Below are positions 34,182 through 44,189 of a stretch of 64,000 bases of DNA, piece by piece. The stretch lies in contig CAKRTS010000015.1 in assembly GCA_934402315.1 (NCBI GenBank), positions 1 through 64,000 of the forward strand. The letters are read 5' to 3'. The stretch's first letter is position 1; each line of letters begins with the position of its first letter. The position numbers and the translations under genes were made by a program. Origin of the DNA: an uncultured Acetatifactor sp. Its GTDB lineage: Bacteria > Bacillota > Clostridia > Lachnospirales > Lachnospiraceae. The notes under the pieces were generated by a model that saw only the letters and a program-made list of their open reading frames with translations, had not been told where the DNA came from and ran no database searches.

Positions 34182-36185
34182 CTAAATGTCCTCCTTGGTT
34201 GAAATATAGTCACTCCAGCTCAGTTTTTTTCTCCAGCCCGTCGTTTTCAGCAGAATACCTATTTTTGCCCCTTTCTCTATCCTTTTCCCGGTGTCCCCGG
34301 GCAGTCTGCAGCTGAAACCGCACTCCTGCCATTCCACGCCAAGCGCCTCTGCGACATCCCTGCGCTCCACCTTACAGGCTTCATAGCAGACTGCCTCGCC
34401 GTTTTCTCCCGACAGTGCCAGACAGGGCCTCACACCCGCCATTGCCTTATCGCTCTTCCAATAGTACCAGCCCCGCACAATACAGTCTCCATCCCGGACA
34501 ACTTCATCAATATGCACCTGAAAGGGACTTTCATACCGCCCCGGATGTTTTATTGTGCCCGCCATTTTTGCGGGAAGCAGCGTGTTACCGGAAAGTCTGC
34601 AGGAAAAGTCCGTGCAATCCGGTGCAAGATTCACAGAGTAGTATGGGTCAATGCCCTTCGCATAGCAGGGATGCTTTTCCCAGAGCAGCGTGCGCTCCTC
34701 AATCAGACGGCGCATTTTCTTCTCGTCTCTGGAATCAAGACCACGGCTTGCCGATTCATGATGAATCAGGCATACATCATTCCGAATTACATTGTCATAG
34801 CCTGCCTCATGCAGCTTCATGCACAGATCCACATCATTAAAAGCTACTGCAAGCGACTCATCAAAGCCCCCGACCTGACGGAATTTTGCAGTCTGTACCA
34901 TCAGGCACGCCGCCGTCACCGCCAGACAGTTATAGTCCAGACGGTTTCTTCCATAATAATACACCTCCGCATCATCCTTGCCCAACAGTGCATGGGATGG
35001 ACCCATGCCGACATTGATGACGCCCGCGTGCTGGATGATCCTGCCTCCCGGATAATACAGCTTCGCCCCGACGGCTCCTGTATGCGGCAATGCCGCCTGT
35101 CCTGCCATACGCCCGAGCCAGTCCGGCTGGATCACTTCTATATCATCATTCAGGAAAAGCAGAAATTCTCCCTTTGCATGCTCCGCGCCCAGATTGCACA
35201 TCCTTGCAAAGTTAAACGGCATCGGTTCATACACATATTGGATGGAATGTACCCGACAATAAGCATCGATCCGCTCCCGGTTCTCCGGGCTGCTTCCATT
35301 GTCAACAAGCACAATCTCCCGGTTGGCATAGTCCGTATTTTCCTCCAGAGAATCCATGCAGGCTGTAAGAAGTCCGACATTGTCTTTGGATGGAACGACA
35401 ATACTGACCTTCGGTGTTCCCCCCGGCTCATAGACAACTCTGCTCAAAGGCATATCCGCAACAGGCTCTATATGTCCTCTGATTCCCCGCCGCCTGAGTG
35501 CCGCTTCCTTCGCTTTGTCGATAGCGCTTTGTTCATCCGGTGTAGCTTTCACAGCATACTCCGCAATTCTGTGATTTAAAATATAGGGAAGATGCAGAAT
35601 CCGTTCTGCCGGCACGCCCTCGGTATAACGGAGCGCAAATTCATATAGGAAGCCGGCTACCCTTTTCTCCACATCCGCCAGTACCTTAAGGCAGCGCTCC
35701 CTGCGGTAGGCGCACGCCTGTCCCGTATATCTGTCACAGAAAAGCAGCTCCGGCGACCAGTCAGGTTTAAAAAAGGGCGAAAAACGCTCTCTGCTCCACA
35801 GGGAAATCATGTCCTCGTCCCCATAGATCATATCCGTTGTCCTGTCGGTTACCGTCAGCTTCGACCATCCCTTCAAATCACACCAGTCCGCCTCTGTCAG
35901 AAATACGACGTAATCGGCACTGCTCTCTGCCAGCACTTCCTCCAGCCCTTCCAGTGTGCTCACCACTGCTGCCATACGATCCCTGTACGGTTTTCCGTTC
36001 GCCCGAAAGAGTCTTTTCCTCGCGGCAGCGTTCACCGCCATCTTTCCCATTTGCAGCAAAATGAACAGCAGGCGCGGCTGAAAAGCCGCCCCGTTCCCGC
36101 ATGTCACTTTCTGCTCTCTGTTGTTTTCGTTTTCCTTGATCCACTGCCGGTATCTCAGCTGTTCTCTATCCTTCTTCCGCCTCAC
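34182..36185 (-). CDS. GT2 family glycosyltransferase (two GT-A-like regions)
   Basis: A 667-residue protein. Residues 70-230 resemble a degenerate GT-A fold (DYVVFLTEADWCDLKGWSKL, MIYGDEDMI). Residues 250-500 are a clear GT2 domain with SIVVPSKDNVGLLTACMDSL, REIVLVDNGSS, FLLFLNDDIEV (DxD) and GGFDESLAVAFNDVDLCMKL (ED-like base). A C-terminal beta domain follows (about 560-667). Such proteins commonly add rhamnose or other sugars to surface polysaccharides. Its ATG overlaps the stop of the upstream glycosyltransferase (ATGA). Confidence 0.87.
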   Translation of the reverse strand: MRRKKDREQLRYRQWIKENENNREQKVTCGNGAAFQPRLLFILLQMGKMAVNAAARKRLFRANGKPYRDRMAAVVSTLEGLEEVLAESSADYVVFLTEADWCDLKGWSKLTVTDRTTDMIYGDEDMISLWSRERFSPFFKPDWSPELLFCDRYTGQACAYRRERCLKVLADVEKRVAGFLYEFALRYTEGVPAERILHLPYILNHRIAEYAVKATPDEQSAIDKAKEAALRRRGIRGHIEPVADMPLSRVVYEPGGTPKVSIVVPSKDNVGLLTACMDSLEENTDYANREIVLVDNGSSPENRERIDAYCRVHSIQYVYEPMPFNFARMCNLGAEHAKGEFLLFLNDDIEVIQPDWLGRMAGQAALPHTGAVGAKLYYPGGRIIQHAGVINVGMGPSHALLGKDDAEVYYYGRNRLDYNCLAVTAACLMVQTAKFRQVGGFDESLAVAFNDVDLCMKLHEAGYDNVIRNDVCLIHHESASRGLDSRDEKKMRRLIEERTLLWEKHPCYAKGIDPYYSVNLAPDCTDFSCRLSGNTLLPAKMAGTIKHPGRYESPFQVHIDEVVRDGDCIVRGWYYWKSDKAMAGVRPCLALSGENGEAVCYEACKVERRDVAEALGVEWQECGFSCRLPGDTGKRIEKGAKIGILLKTTGWRKKLSWSDYISTKEDI

Positions 36186-39100
36186 TTTTCCGCTCCCAAC
36201 ACAAAGTCCAAAAGTTTCTGATCCCGCTGCAGCGTGGTCTTATGGGAAAGCACATACTCTCTTGCCTTCGCCGCCATCTCCGCAGCCGCAGTTCTGTCCG
36301 CCAGCAGTCTCTCCAGACCTTCCCGCCATTCCTCTGCCGTTCTGCACAGGATGATATTCTCGAGCTGTCTGGTCGCACCTTCCAGCTCCCTGTTCATGCT
36401 GCCGATGGTCGGTACGCCGACCAGTGCCGCCTCCATCCATTTATTCTCCGACTTGCACTGATGGAAGATTGTGTCCTCCAAAGGCATCAGATTACAATCA
36501 ATCCCCGCAATGGACTCCGGAAGCCTGCGCCAGTCCATAAAGCCCTCCCGGATCACCTGCTCCTTCACTCCGTCAAACTTCGTCCCGAGTTCCAGACAGC
36601 CTACCACCTTAAGCCGTACCTCACTGTGTGCCTTCATGAACTCCAGAAGGACATCCTCGATCAGCTCAAAATCCCGGTTATGCGTATTCGATCCACTGTA
36701 ATAGCCCATGATAAAGGTATCTCTGCAGCTCTTCTTTTCCATTGCCAGATTCGACAGAATCACCATCTCCGCGCTGGCGGCATTCCGGTTTATATAGGTG
36801 GCTTTTCCGGGAAATTCCAGCGCCGTCACAGCCGCCAGACTGTCCGTAGACAGCAGGAAGCCGTCCATCTGCTCCATGCATTTATGGATCAGCTTACTGT
36901 ATACATCAAAGTCCTTATACTCCTCTGTATGGAAGAACGGAAGGTCACGGATACCGGCATAGTCAAAAATATAGTCATCAATATCGTACACCAGCCGGAC
37001 TTTATGTCTCCCCGCCTCTGCGATCAGCTCCGGTATACATCCCATATACCGGCAGCGGTAAATGACAACCGCCCCTAATTCCTCCCAGTTAATTCCAAAA
37101 TCATGGGTTTTCTCAAACCTCTTCGCAAGCTCCTCCGTCTCGACAAGCTCTCCATCCGCTCCCTGACAGAGCAGTTCTTCCCTCAGATGCTCCAGACGGT
37201 ATCTCGACGAGAAGGAAATATATTCCGCAACATAAAGAATCTTTTTGGAAAAGCTCTTCCGTGCAGAGATTCCAAGCTTTCCGGCAAACGCAAGAATCTC
37301 ATCCAACGCCTCCGCCGGAGCAATCTCCATCGGTCTTTTTCCTTCCGATGCCCGCAGTACCAGCCCCTTGTCATAGTTCCGCACGCGCTCGGCAGGCGCT
37401 CCCAGATCAAAGGCTGCAATGGGCATTCCCATTTTCATGATCTCTTCCGCCGTATAGGAAAAGGTTTCCGGCCAGACAGAAGGAATGAGGAAAATGTCTA
37501 TGTCGTTCTCAAATACCAGCCGGGGCAGTTCCTCCTGCCTGTATGCACCGGTCTCCGAAAATTCGGGGAAGGCTTTCATATCAAGCTCCTCACACCTGCC
37601 GATCAGCCGGAAACGCACGGGCAGCTGCCGGTCTTCAATTTCCTTCAACAGTTTCTTAACAAATTCTCCGCCCTTGTGTACGGTAAATACACCGAGCAGA
37701 CCGATATTCAGCGTCCCGGTCGTCTTCGTTGTCTTATGAACCGGGAACAGATAGGAAACCTGATGCGGCACCAGCGTATAGGCAAGGTCATCTCCGAATT
37801 CCCGCTTCATACGCGCAAGCGTATCCCCGGAAAAGCATCTTACCTCGTCAAAATGTTTCAGGAATTCCTTCCAGTTCTGTACCCATACCTTCCTGCTGGG
37901 ACAGGCGTATCCGGTCTGATAGCCTTTTCTTGCATAGCATTGCTCACACTCCGCCGCGTCAGGCATACCACAGTATTCCAGATTGCCGTCTGTAAGGTTT
38001 GTGCTGGGACAGATTGCAAAATAGTCATGCATCAGCATGATGAGCCTGCAATTTGTCTGACTGTCACGCACCTTAAGTATCACCTTCTGCATATCCCATA
38101 GATGTGCAAAGGAAACCAGTTCATTCACATAGAGCCCGTCAAATTTGCAATACCCGCATACCGCCAGAACCTCTTCCATGGACCAGCACTCATAGGTCTG
38201 GACACCCCTGTTGTTTTCAAAGGTAAATGTCCACACCGGTACCTTCACGTTGAACGCAATCGTGGAAACACAGCAGCCGTCAGCCAGAAATTCCGCCTTG
38301 CGCTCGTTCAGGTATTTCGTTGCCCCGCCGCCGAGGCTATGGTTTACGAATAGAATCGATCTCGTCTCATGCGTATCGATCAGGATTTCCAACAGCTGAC
38401 GCAGCACACGGTTCTTATCCTTCTGGATAAATTGCACCACCTCCGCATCATAGGTGGGGTAATCCCTTTTCAGTATCTGCATATGGCTTTCGATCAGCTT
38501 CTGCTTTTCCTCACTCACAAAGCTTCCGCCGTGCTTATGGTATATAAACAGATTTTCCACCTGGACATTATGGAAGCCCTTCTGTACAGCGCGCTGGCAC
38601 CAGTCGTTCTCCTCGCCGAAGCCCCTGGTATACTTCTCGGTATCCAGAAGTCCCACCCTGTCAATCGCTGCACGGTTCATTCCCATGCAGAAGCCCACTC
38701 CGGTAGGCGCCTCGATATTTCCCGGTCTGACGCGTTTAAAATAGCTGTCCAGCACATCCACGCTTAAGCCCCTGTAGATCGGATTGTTGTAGCAGAAGTT
38801 CGGAAAACTGAATATTGTTGCACTGTTTGTATATGGGGTTGTACTGCCTACCTTGGGATTTCTGAGAATGGGCAGCATCAGACGTGCCAGCCAGCCGGAA
38901 GGAAGCTCCGTATCTGTATTGACAAGGGCGACATGTCCTCTTGCCTGCTCTAAGCCGCGGTTCACGCTCTTCACAAAGCCGAGGTTCTCTTCATTCTCCA
39001 ATAAAAGCGCGTTGGGATGCTTTTCCACGAATAACCGCTCCAGGGCATGTACCCTCTCATCCGGGCTCTTATCGTCCACCAGCAGAAACCGGCATGGCAT

Positions 39101-39418
39101 TCCCGCCTCCGGGAGATCCTCAAACAGTTTTTCCAGATAGGAATATCCGTTATAGATCGGGATAATGACATCCACAACCTCACCGCTTGCAGCCGCCTCA
39201 GCCACATAGTCCGGCACCGCCTCCGGCTCATAGAAATTCTGCTCCAGCAGCGGCACCATTCTGGGAAAACGCTCCTCCTTTTTCCAGATACCGACAATTT
39301 TCCCCTTGACCCTGGACAGCCCCCGCTTCCCCTTTTTCAGAAAGGCGACCGCTTTCGTGTCCTCTAACTTTTCCTTATAGAATCTGCTGTTCTTTATCCT
39401 GATCCAAACCTTACTCAT
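36182..39418 (-). CDS. three-domain glycosyltransferase (GT2 plus two GT4-like)
   Basis: A 1078-residue protein. Residues 75-310 are a GT2 domain (VDVIIPIYNGYSYLEKLF, FLLVDDKSPD, HVALVNTDTELPSGWL, RGFGEENDWCQRA). Residues 350-690 look like a GT-B/GT4 enzyme (HSLGGGATKYL, LGVFTVHKGGEFVKKLL, FLIPSVWPETFSYTAEEIM). Residues 700-1070 are a second GT-B-like unit (RLVYDIDDYIF, GYYSGSNTHNRDF, KSENKWMEAALVGVPTIGS). It could add several sugars in sequence to a surface glycan. It is the first gene of a three-gene operon with the 667-residue glycosyltransferase and a lipoprotein. Confidence 0.85.
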   Translation of the reverse strand: MSKVWIRIKNSRFYKEKLEDTKAVAFLKKGKRGLSRVKGKIVGIWKKEERFPRMVPLLEQNFYEPEAVPDYVAEAAASGEVVDVIIPIYNGYSYLEKLFEDLPEAGMPCRFLLVDDKSPDERVHALERLFVEKHPNALLLENEENLGFVKSVNRGLEQARGHVALVNTDTELPSGWLARLMLPILRNPKVGSTTPYTNSATIFSFPNFCYNNPIYRGLSVDVLDSYFKRVRPGNIEAPTGVGFCMGMNRAAIDRVGLLDTEKYTRGFGEENDWCQRAVQKGFHNVQVENLFIYHKHGGSFVSEEKQKLIESHMQILKRDYPTYDAEVVQFIQKDKNRVLRQLLEILIDTHETRSILFVNHSLGGGATKYLNERKAEFLADGCCVSTIAFNVKVPVWTFTFENNRGVQTYECWSMEEVLAVCGYCKFDGLYVNELVSFAHLWDMQKVILKVRDSQTNCRLIMLMHDYFAICPSTNLTDGNLEYCGMPDAAECEQCYARKGYQTGYACPSRKVWVQNWKEFLKHFDEVRCFSGDTLARMKREFGDDLAYTLVPHQVSYLFPVHKTTKTTGTLNIGLLGVFTVHKGGEFVKKLLKEIEDRQLPVRFRLIGRCEELDMKAFPEFSETGAYRQEELPRLVFENDIDIFLIPSVWPETFSYTAEEIMKMGMPIAAFDLGAPAERVRNYDKGLVLRASEGKRPMEIAPAEALDEILAFAGKLGISARKSFSKKILYVAEYISFSSRYRLEHLREELLCQGADGELVETEELAKRFEKTHDFGINWEELGAVVIYRCRYMGCIPELIAEAGRHKVRLVYDIDDYIFDYAGIRDLPFFHTEEYKDFDVYSKLIHKCMEQMDGFLLSTDSLAAVTALEFPGKATYINRNAASAEMVILSNLAMEKKSCRDTFIMGYYSGSNTHNRDFELIEDVLLEFMKAHSEVRLKVVGCLELGTKFDGVKEQVIREGFMDWRRLPESIAGIDCNLMPLEDTIFHQCKSENKWMEAALVGVPTIGSMNRELEGATRQLENIILCRTAEEWREGLERLLADRTAAAEMAAKAREYVLSHKTTLQRDQKLLDFVLGAEK

Positions 39419-39484
39419 CTCTGTTCCCGCTGCAAACCATCACTTTCCTGCAAATTATTCTGTCCGTATAAGTCCAATATCACT

Positions 39485-40237
39485 CTAAGCCAGCGTCAGC
39501 TCCACAGGGCAATGATCCGACCCCAATATGTCTGTATGGATGGCAGCGCCCAGCATACGCTCCTTTATCTGCTCCGACACAAGGAAATAGTCAATGCGCC
39601 AGCCTGTGTTTCTCGTTCTCGCCTGAAAGCGGTAGGACCACCAGCTGTACACGCCTTCCGTGTCAGGATAAAAGTGGCGGTAGCTGTCCACAAAGCCGCT
39701 CTCCAGAAGCTCCGACATCTTTCCCCTCTCCTGATCCGTAAATCCGGCATTGTTGTGATTTGTCTTGGGATTCTTCAGATCGATCTCTTTATGTGCCACA
39801 TTCATATCCCCGCAGACAATAACGCCTTTTCCGGCTGCCAGCCGATTCAGGTACGCCCTGAAAGCATCCTCCCATTGCATACGGTAATCCAGCCTTTTCA
39901 GCTCCTCCTGCGAGTTCGGCGTATAGACATTTACAAGGTAAAAATCCGGGTACTCAAGCGTGATGACACGCCCTTCGTGGTCGTGCTCCTCAATGCCGAT
40001 TCCATAGCTGGCCTGCATGGGTTCCAGCCTTGTAAAGACAGCCGTTCCCGAATAGCCCCTCTTTTCCGCATAGTTCCAGTACTGATAATAGCCCGGCAGC
40101 TCCATCTCAATCTGTCCTGCCTGCAGCTTCGTCTCCTGAAGGCAGAAAAAATCCGCATCCAGCTTTTCAAATATCCCCATGAAGTCTTTTCCCATCACGG
40201 CACGCAGTCCGTTGACATTCCAAGAAATAAATTTCAT
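39485..40237 (-). CDS. xth: exodeoxyribonuclease III
   Basis: 250 residues from ATG 40237; MKFISWNVNGLRA is the family N-terminus, and upstream in-frame codons overlap the amidohydrolase gene. It carries QETKLQ, NVYTPNSQ, VCGDMNVAHKEID, WRIDYFLVS and LGSDHCPVEL, covering all metal and catalytic positions of the EEP fold. It acts in base-excision repair as an AP endonuclease and 3' exonuclease. It starts 17 bases after the amidohydrolase stop, so the two are probably co-transcribed. Confidence 0.94.
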   Translation of the reverse strand: MKFISWNVNGLRAVMGKDFMGIFEKLDADFFCLQETKLQAGQIEMELPGYYQYWNYAEKRGYSGTAVFTRLEPMQASYGIGIEEHDHEGRVITLEYPDFYLVNVYTPNSQEELKRLDYRMQWEDAFRAYLNRLAAGKGVIVCGDMNVAHKEIDLKNPKTNHNNAGFTDQERGKMSELLESGFVDSYRHFYPDTEGVYSWWSYRFQARTRNTGWRIDYFLVSEQIKERMLGAAIHTDILGSDHCPVELTLA

Positions 40238-40254
40238 TTGCGCTCTCGCCTTTC

Positions 40255-41541
40255 TTATAAGAACTTGTCCAGTTCCCTCTCTGTTTCCTCGTCCTTCTTT
40301 AACTTCGTGCAATCTACAAGGGCTCCGTTTGCCATGACCATGCTGACATGCCGCAGCGCCTTCAGATCCTCCAACGGGTTCTGCTTCATGGCAATCAGAT
40401 CCGCACACATTCCCTCCTTAACCATGCCGATATGATCCTCCACTCCGAGGATGGCGGCATTTCCCGCTGTCGCCGTATAGAGCGCAAAGGCGTTGTCCAC
40501 ACCGCAGTATTTATGAAAATAGAACAGTTCCCGCCACATATCATAATGTGTGATATACGGACATCCCGTATCCGTTCCGAGACCTACCGGTATGTTCTCC
40601 GCGAGGCACCTCTTCGCGCAATCCACGATTCCCTTGAACACAATATTGCCGTTATACTGCTGCTCCTCCGTGGCACGGCTGACGGAACGGTCAAACAGGG
40701 CATAGGGCAGTGCCGGAGAAATCGTCGTAACCAGCGCTGCCTTCTTCTCCTTGAACAGCCGGATGATCTCATCGTCCGGTTCCGCTCCATGTTCAATCGT
40801 GTCTACACCGTTTTCCAGAGCGACTCTGACTCCCTCCGCGCTCTCCACGTGCGCCGCTACCTTCAGCCCGCGCTTATGCGCTTCGTCGCAGGCCGCCTTT
40901 ACATATTCCGGCGGCATCTTAAGAACTCCGGGCTCGCCTCTCTTCGTAGCATCCAGCACACCGCCCGTAATCATCAGCTTAATGAGATCCGGCTTCGTCT
41001 CCGCGATCTTCCGCACATACGCCGCCGCTTCCTCTGCGCTGTTCGCCTCGTAGGCAAGGGAACCCGCCATATGTCCGCCCGGCACGGAAACCGCCATATT
41101 TGCAGCGAGTATGCGCGGGCCGGTCTTCTTCCCGGCGTTAATCTCATCCCGGAGTCTGGAATCATAATCAAGGATGCCGCCAACGGTTCTGATCGTCGTC
41201 ACACCGCTGTACACCTCCGGTCTGACAAGGGCTGTGCACAAACCATAGGACAGTCTTCTCATCAGTCCGTTCGCCGTCACTTTTCTGACCAGCTTTCTGA
41301 CATCCTGCGGTTTTTTCTTGGGTTTTCCCGTTCCCGGAATATGGACATGAAGGTTAATCAGTCCCGGCATGATATACTGTCCGGCAAGATCGATGACCTG
41401 ATATCCATCCAGATCGATTCCCTCATTCCGGATAGCGGTAATTGTTTTGCCTTCAACAAAGATTACCTTCCCTGTCTGCGGCTCCATCTCCCTGCTTCCA
41501 TCCAGAATCACTCCATGAATCAACGCATACCCTTTGTCCAT
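40255..41541 (-). CDS. metal-dependent amidohydrolase
   Basis: 428 residues from ATG 41541 (AAGGAG 11 bases upstream); an in-frame TTG at 41655 lacks a good site. It belongs to the imidazolonepropionase/prolidase-like amidohydrolases: NLHVHIPGTG (HxH), DLIKLMITGG, KVAAHVES (His), DTIEHGAEPDD (His) and GLGTDTGCPY (Asp) supply the expected metal ligands. The composite beta domain is split around the barrel (VIFVEGKTITAIRNEGIDLD at the start, LIAMKQNPLEDLKAL at the end). The substrate is unknown, perhaps a peptide- or hydantoin-like amide. Confidence 0.85.
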   Translation of the reverse strand: MDKGYALIHGVILDGSREMEPQTGKVIFVEGKTITAIRNEGIDLDGYQVIDLAGQYIMPGLINLHVHIPGTGKPKKKPQDVRKLVRKVTANGLMRRLSYGLCTALVRPEVYSGVTTIRTVGGILDYDSRLRDEINAGKKTGPRILAANMAVSVPGGHMAGSLAYEANSAEEAAAYVRKIAETKPDLIKLMITGGVLDATKRGEPGVLKMPPEYVKAACDEAHKRGLKVAAHVESAEGVRVALENGVDTIEHGAEPDDEIIRLFKEKKAALVTTISPALPYALFDRSVSRATEEQQYNGNIVFKGIVDCAKRCLAENIPVGLGTDTGCPYITHYDMWRELFYFHKYCGVDNAFALYTATAGNAAILGVEDHIGMVKEGMCADLIAMKQNPLEDLKALRHVSMVMANGALVDCTKLKKDEETERELDKFL

Positions 41542-41691
41542 ACCAACAGCATCTCCTTCGTAACCTGATTTCAAACACCTGCTTCCATTATATACAACAT
41601 TTGCTATTTTGTCATCAGGGATATACTTTCCTTGCTTCCTTTCACTGTTTTTCAATACACTATGCCATTAAAGGTTGGGATTTTTAAGCAC

Positions 41692-41729
41692 AAAAAAGGG
41701 AACCCGCACGCTTTGGCACAGGCTCCCTT
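41692..41729 (-). terminator. intrinsic terminator of the flagellar cluster
   Basis: AAGGGAACC (41696-41704) pairs with GGCTCCCTT (41721-41729) with one wobble. On the minus strand TTTTTT follows. It closes the fliD-fliS transcript. Confidence 0.82.
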
Positions 41730-41745
41730 CCCTGAAAATTGATCC

Positions 41746-42219
41746 TTATTTTTTACTGTCCATGAACTGCGGTGGAACCGCGTTTGTATTGTTCATATTC
41801 TTGTAGTAATTATACGCAGCCTTCGAGGAGGTTCTGCCCTCCTTGATGCCGGCACGGCGCTTTGCGAAGTACTGCTCCACAAGCTGCTTGTTTCTGGCTT
41901 CCTGGGCCTGAACGGTGACGCTGAGGTCTGTGACCGCAGTCACCTTCTGCTGGAGCTCCCTGATCTGTGCGGCATACCGCTCGCGGTTATTTTTCAGTTC
42001 GTCGGCGAGCCTTGCGTACAGTGTCTCGAATCCGGCATCCAGACGGTTGATCTCGTCTATCAGCTTTCCCTTCTCCTCGATCGCCGCGTCAAAGTCGTCG
42101 AGATCGATCGTCTCCTCCGAGAAAGCCTTCTCCTGACGCTTATTATACTCCTGCACCTTCTGCAGAATCTCCAGTTTTTTATCCAGACTTTCCGATAAAA
42201 TAGTCAGACTGTTCTCCAT
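41746..42219 (-). CDS. flagellar export chaperone-like protein (FliT/FlgN type)
   Basis: A 157-residue, almost wholly helical, charged protein (NSLTILSESLDKKLEILQKV, FDAAIEEKGKLIDEINRLDAGF). It sits directly after fliS, the usual position of FliT, and shares the helical-hairpin character of FliT/FlgN chaperones. In other bacteria FliT escorts the filament-cap protein FliD, whose gene is two positions upstream. The identity rests on position and helical pattern, not on strong motifs. The C-terminal tail (NNTNAVPPQFMDSKK) is probably disordered. Confidence 0.65.
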   Translation of the reverse strand: MENSLTILSESLDKKLEILQKVQEYNKRQEKAFSEETIDLDDFDAAIEEKGKLIDEINRLDAGFETLYARLADELKNNRERYAAQIRELQQKVTAVTDLSVTVQAQEARNKQLVEQYFAKRRAGIKEGRTSSKAAYNYYKNMNNTNAVPPQFMDSKK

Positions 42220-42233
42220 GAAAGGCTTCCTTT

Positions 42234-42608
42234 CTATTTATTGTTGCTCTTCATGACTTCCTTCCATGTATCCCGCATCGCATGAAGGTGCTGGTTGACT
42301 TCCTCAAGGATCTCCTTGTCCTTCTTGATGTTTGCCTCGACCAGTCTCTGGCTGAGGTAAGCATAGACGCGCTCAAAATCCTGTGCCACTTCATAGCTCA
42401 TGTCAAGCGTCTGACGGAAATAGTCGACGATCCGCTCCACCTTCAGGATATTGTTGTTCGCCTTCTCAATGTCCTTCTGTTCAACAGCGATGATCGCCAC
42501 ATTGCAGAATTTGATGGCTCCGTCATAGAGCATGAGCGTCAGTTCTGCCGGGGAAGCCGTCAGAACCTTGCTGTTATTGTACTGCGCATATGCATTCGGT
42601 AATGCCAT
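42234..42608 (-). CDS. fliS: flagellin export chaperone FliS
   Basis: A 124-residue protein with a textbook FliS sequence: NAYAQYNNSKVLTASPAEL, LMLYDGAIKFCNVAI and YLSQRLVEANIKKDKEIL. It binds the C-terminal region of flagellin in the cytoplasm and prevents premature polymerisation. It is encoded between fliD and the FliT-like gene, 21 bases after fliD. No flagellin gene is in the window. Confidence 0.95.
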   Translation of the reverse strand: MALPNAYAQYNNSKVLTASPAELTLMLYDGAIKFCNVAIIAVEQKDIEKANNNILKVERIVDYFRQTLDMSYEVAQDFERVYAYLSQRLVEANIKKDKEILEEVNQHLHAMRDTWKEVMKSNNK

Positions 42609-42629
42609 ATTCCGTATCCGCCTTTCAGA

Positions 42630-44177
42630 TTAGTAAGAGCCACCCAACAGACTGGTAACGGCGCTGGTGCTCTGCTGCATTTTCGCCATAGCTGACTCCA
42701 TGGAAGCAAACTTGGCATACCACTTATCCTCGTAATCATTCAGCTTCTGCTCAAGCTCTTTGATCTTGGTGGTATAGTCATCGTAATCACTCTTCATCTT
42801 CTTGTCATCATAGAAGGTGCCGAAGCTGCGGTAGCCCTCGATTGAAGTCGACATGTCATTCATCTTCGTGTATACATTCTGGGACAACTGTGTGAAGAAG
42901 CTGATAACCGTCTCCGGATCAGAAGCAATCATGCTCTTCAGCTTATCTGCATTTCCGGAGGTATCGGAGTCATCCGCATCGCCAGCAATATGATAAGCGT
43001 TCTTCTCGTTCTTCGCAGCCGTAAAATAGCTCAGGGTCTCAATACCGAAGTTTGTGAGGTACATGGTCTTACCGTTGACCTCAATGCCCTCGCGCATCTT
43101 TGTCTTGATCTCGTTGCTGACACTATAGACAGTGCCGTCACGGCGGAGCAGGGAATCCTTGATCTTCTGCTCATACTTCTCGATCTCGCTCTCGGACATA
43201 TTCTGCTTCTCATCATCGGAAAGGGGCTCGTAATCCTTAAGCAGATCCGCGTTGTACACCTTATCCATCTCGTTGATGACGCTGTTATACTCTTTCAGGA
43301 AATTCTTAATCATGTCATAGATGCCGTCCGTATCCTGCTGGGTCGTCACTGTGACATTCTCGCCGTTCGTCTCGCTCAGTGCGGTAAAGGTCAGTCCGTT
43401 GATGGAAAAGACATTGTCCTTGCTCTCAAATTCCGCATTGTTCAGAGTGATCTTCGCATTCTGTCCGGTCACATAGGTCGCGCCCTTCTCGTCGGAGCCC
43501 TCTGCGGGAATATTCAGACCCAGAGCTTCCAGCAAGCCATCATCGTCAGAGGTCAGCGTAAAGTTGCCATCTGCACCGGAGCTCTTCGCACTGATGAAAA
43601 ATCTCTGCTGTCCTGCATCAAAGTTTGCATTCAGTCCGGCTCCCTTAAGCTCTGTCAGAATATCCGAAATTGATGTGTATGCAGTCAGTTCAATATTTTT
43701 CTCCGTGCCGTCAGCCAGTGTCAGCTTCAGGTTCTTGGAAATGTCCTTTCCGTCCGCATCCTTGTCGAAGGTCATCAGATCCCTCATTCTCGTCAATGCG
43801 TCCGGGCTGGCGGTTCCTGCGGTCTCAAGCTTGGAAATCTTGTTACCGGTCATATAAGCCGTCTTTGCAAGCTGATCCACGCTGAGGCTCTGTACTCCCT
43901 CTACTGCACCCTCACCGGTAATTACGCTGACAGCGCTGGAATTTGACACCTTGGTCGTCTTCTTTGCATAGGCGCTGGTGAAACGCATATTGTTCAGGTA
44001 CTTCGTCTGAAGGTTCTTTAACTTGCTGTTCAGATCCTTCCAGATGTCCTGCTTCCACTGCAGCTTCGTCTGCTCATTTGTCGCTGTCGTAACCTTTGTC
44101 CTCTTTGCCTCTACCAGCTGCTGGACAATACTGTCCGTATCCATGCCGGACATCAGTCCGCTCAGTCTCATTGCCAT
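42630..44177 (-). CDS. fliD: flagellar hook-associated protein 2 (filament cap)
   Basis: A 515-residue protein. The N-terminal FliD motif is MRLSGLMSGMDTDSIVQQLVEAKR. A middle domain contains ITLNNAEFESKDNVFSINGL. The C-terminal FliD domain ends in a coiled coil (DYTTKIKELEQKLNDYEDKWYAKFASMESAM). It caps the growing filament and directs flagellin assembly. AAGGAGG precedes ATG 44177. It sits between flaG and fliS in one transcript. Confidence 0.95.
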   Translation of the reverse strand: MAMRLSGLMSGMDTDSIVQQLVEAKRTKVTTATNEQTKLQWKQDIWKDLNSKLKNLQTKYLNNMRFTSAYAKKTTKVSNSSAVSVITGEGAVEGVQSLSVDQLAKTAYMTGNKISKLETAGTASPDALTRMRDLMTFDKDADGKDISKNLKLTLADGTEKNIELTAYTSISDILTELKGAGLNANFDAGQQRFFISAKSSGADGNFTLTSDDDGLLEALGLNIPAEGSDEKGATYVTGQNAKITLNNAEFESKDNVFSINGLTFTALSETNGENVTVTTQQDTDGIYDMIKNFLKEYNSVINEMDKVYNADLLKDYEPLSDDEKQNMSESEIEKYEQKIKDSLLRRDGTVYSVSNEIKTKMREGIEVNGKTMYLTNFGIETLSYFTAAKNEKNAYHIAGDADDSDTSGNADKLKSMIASDPETVISFFTQLSQNVYTKMNDMSTSIEGYRSFGTFYDDKKMKSDYDDYTTKIKELEQKLNDYEDKWYAKFASMESAMAKMQQSTSAVTSLLGGSY

Positions 44178-44189
44178 AATATGTCCTCC

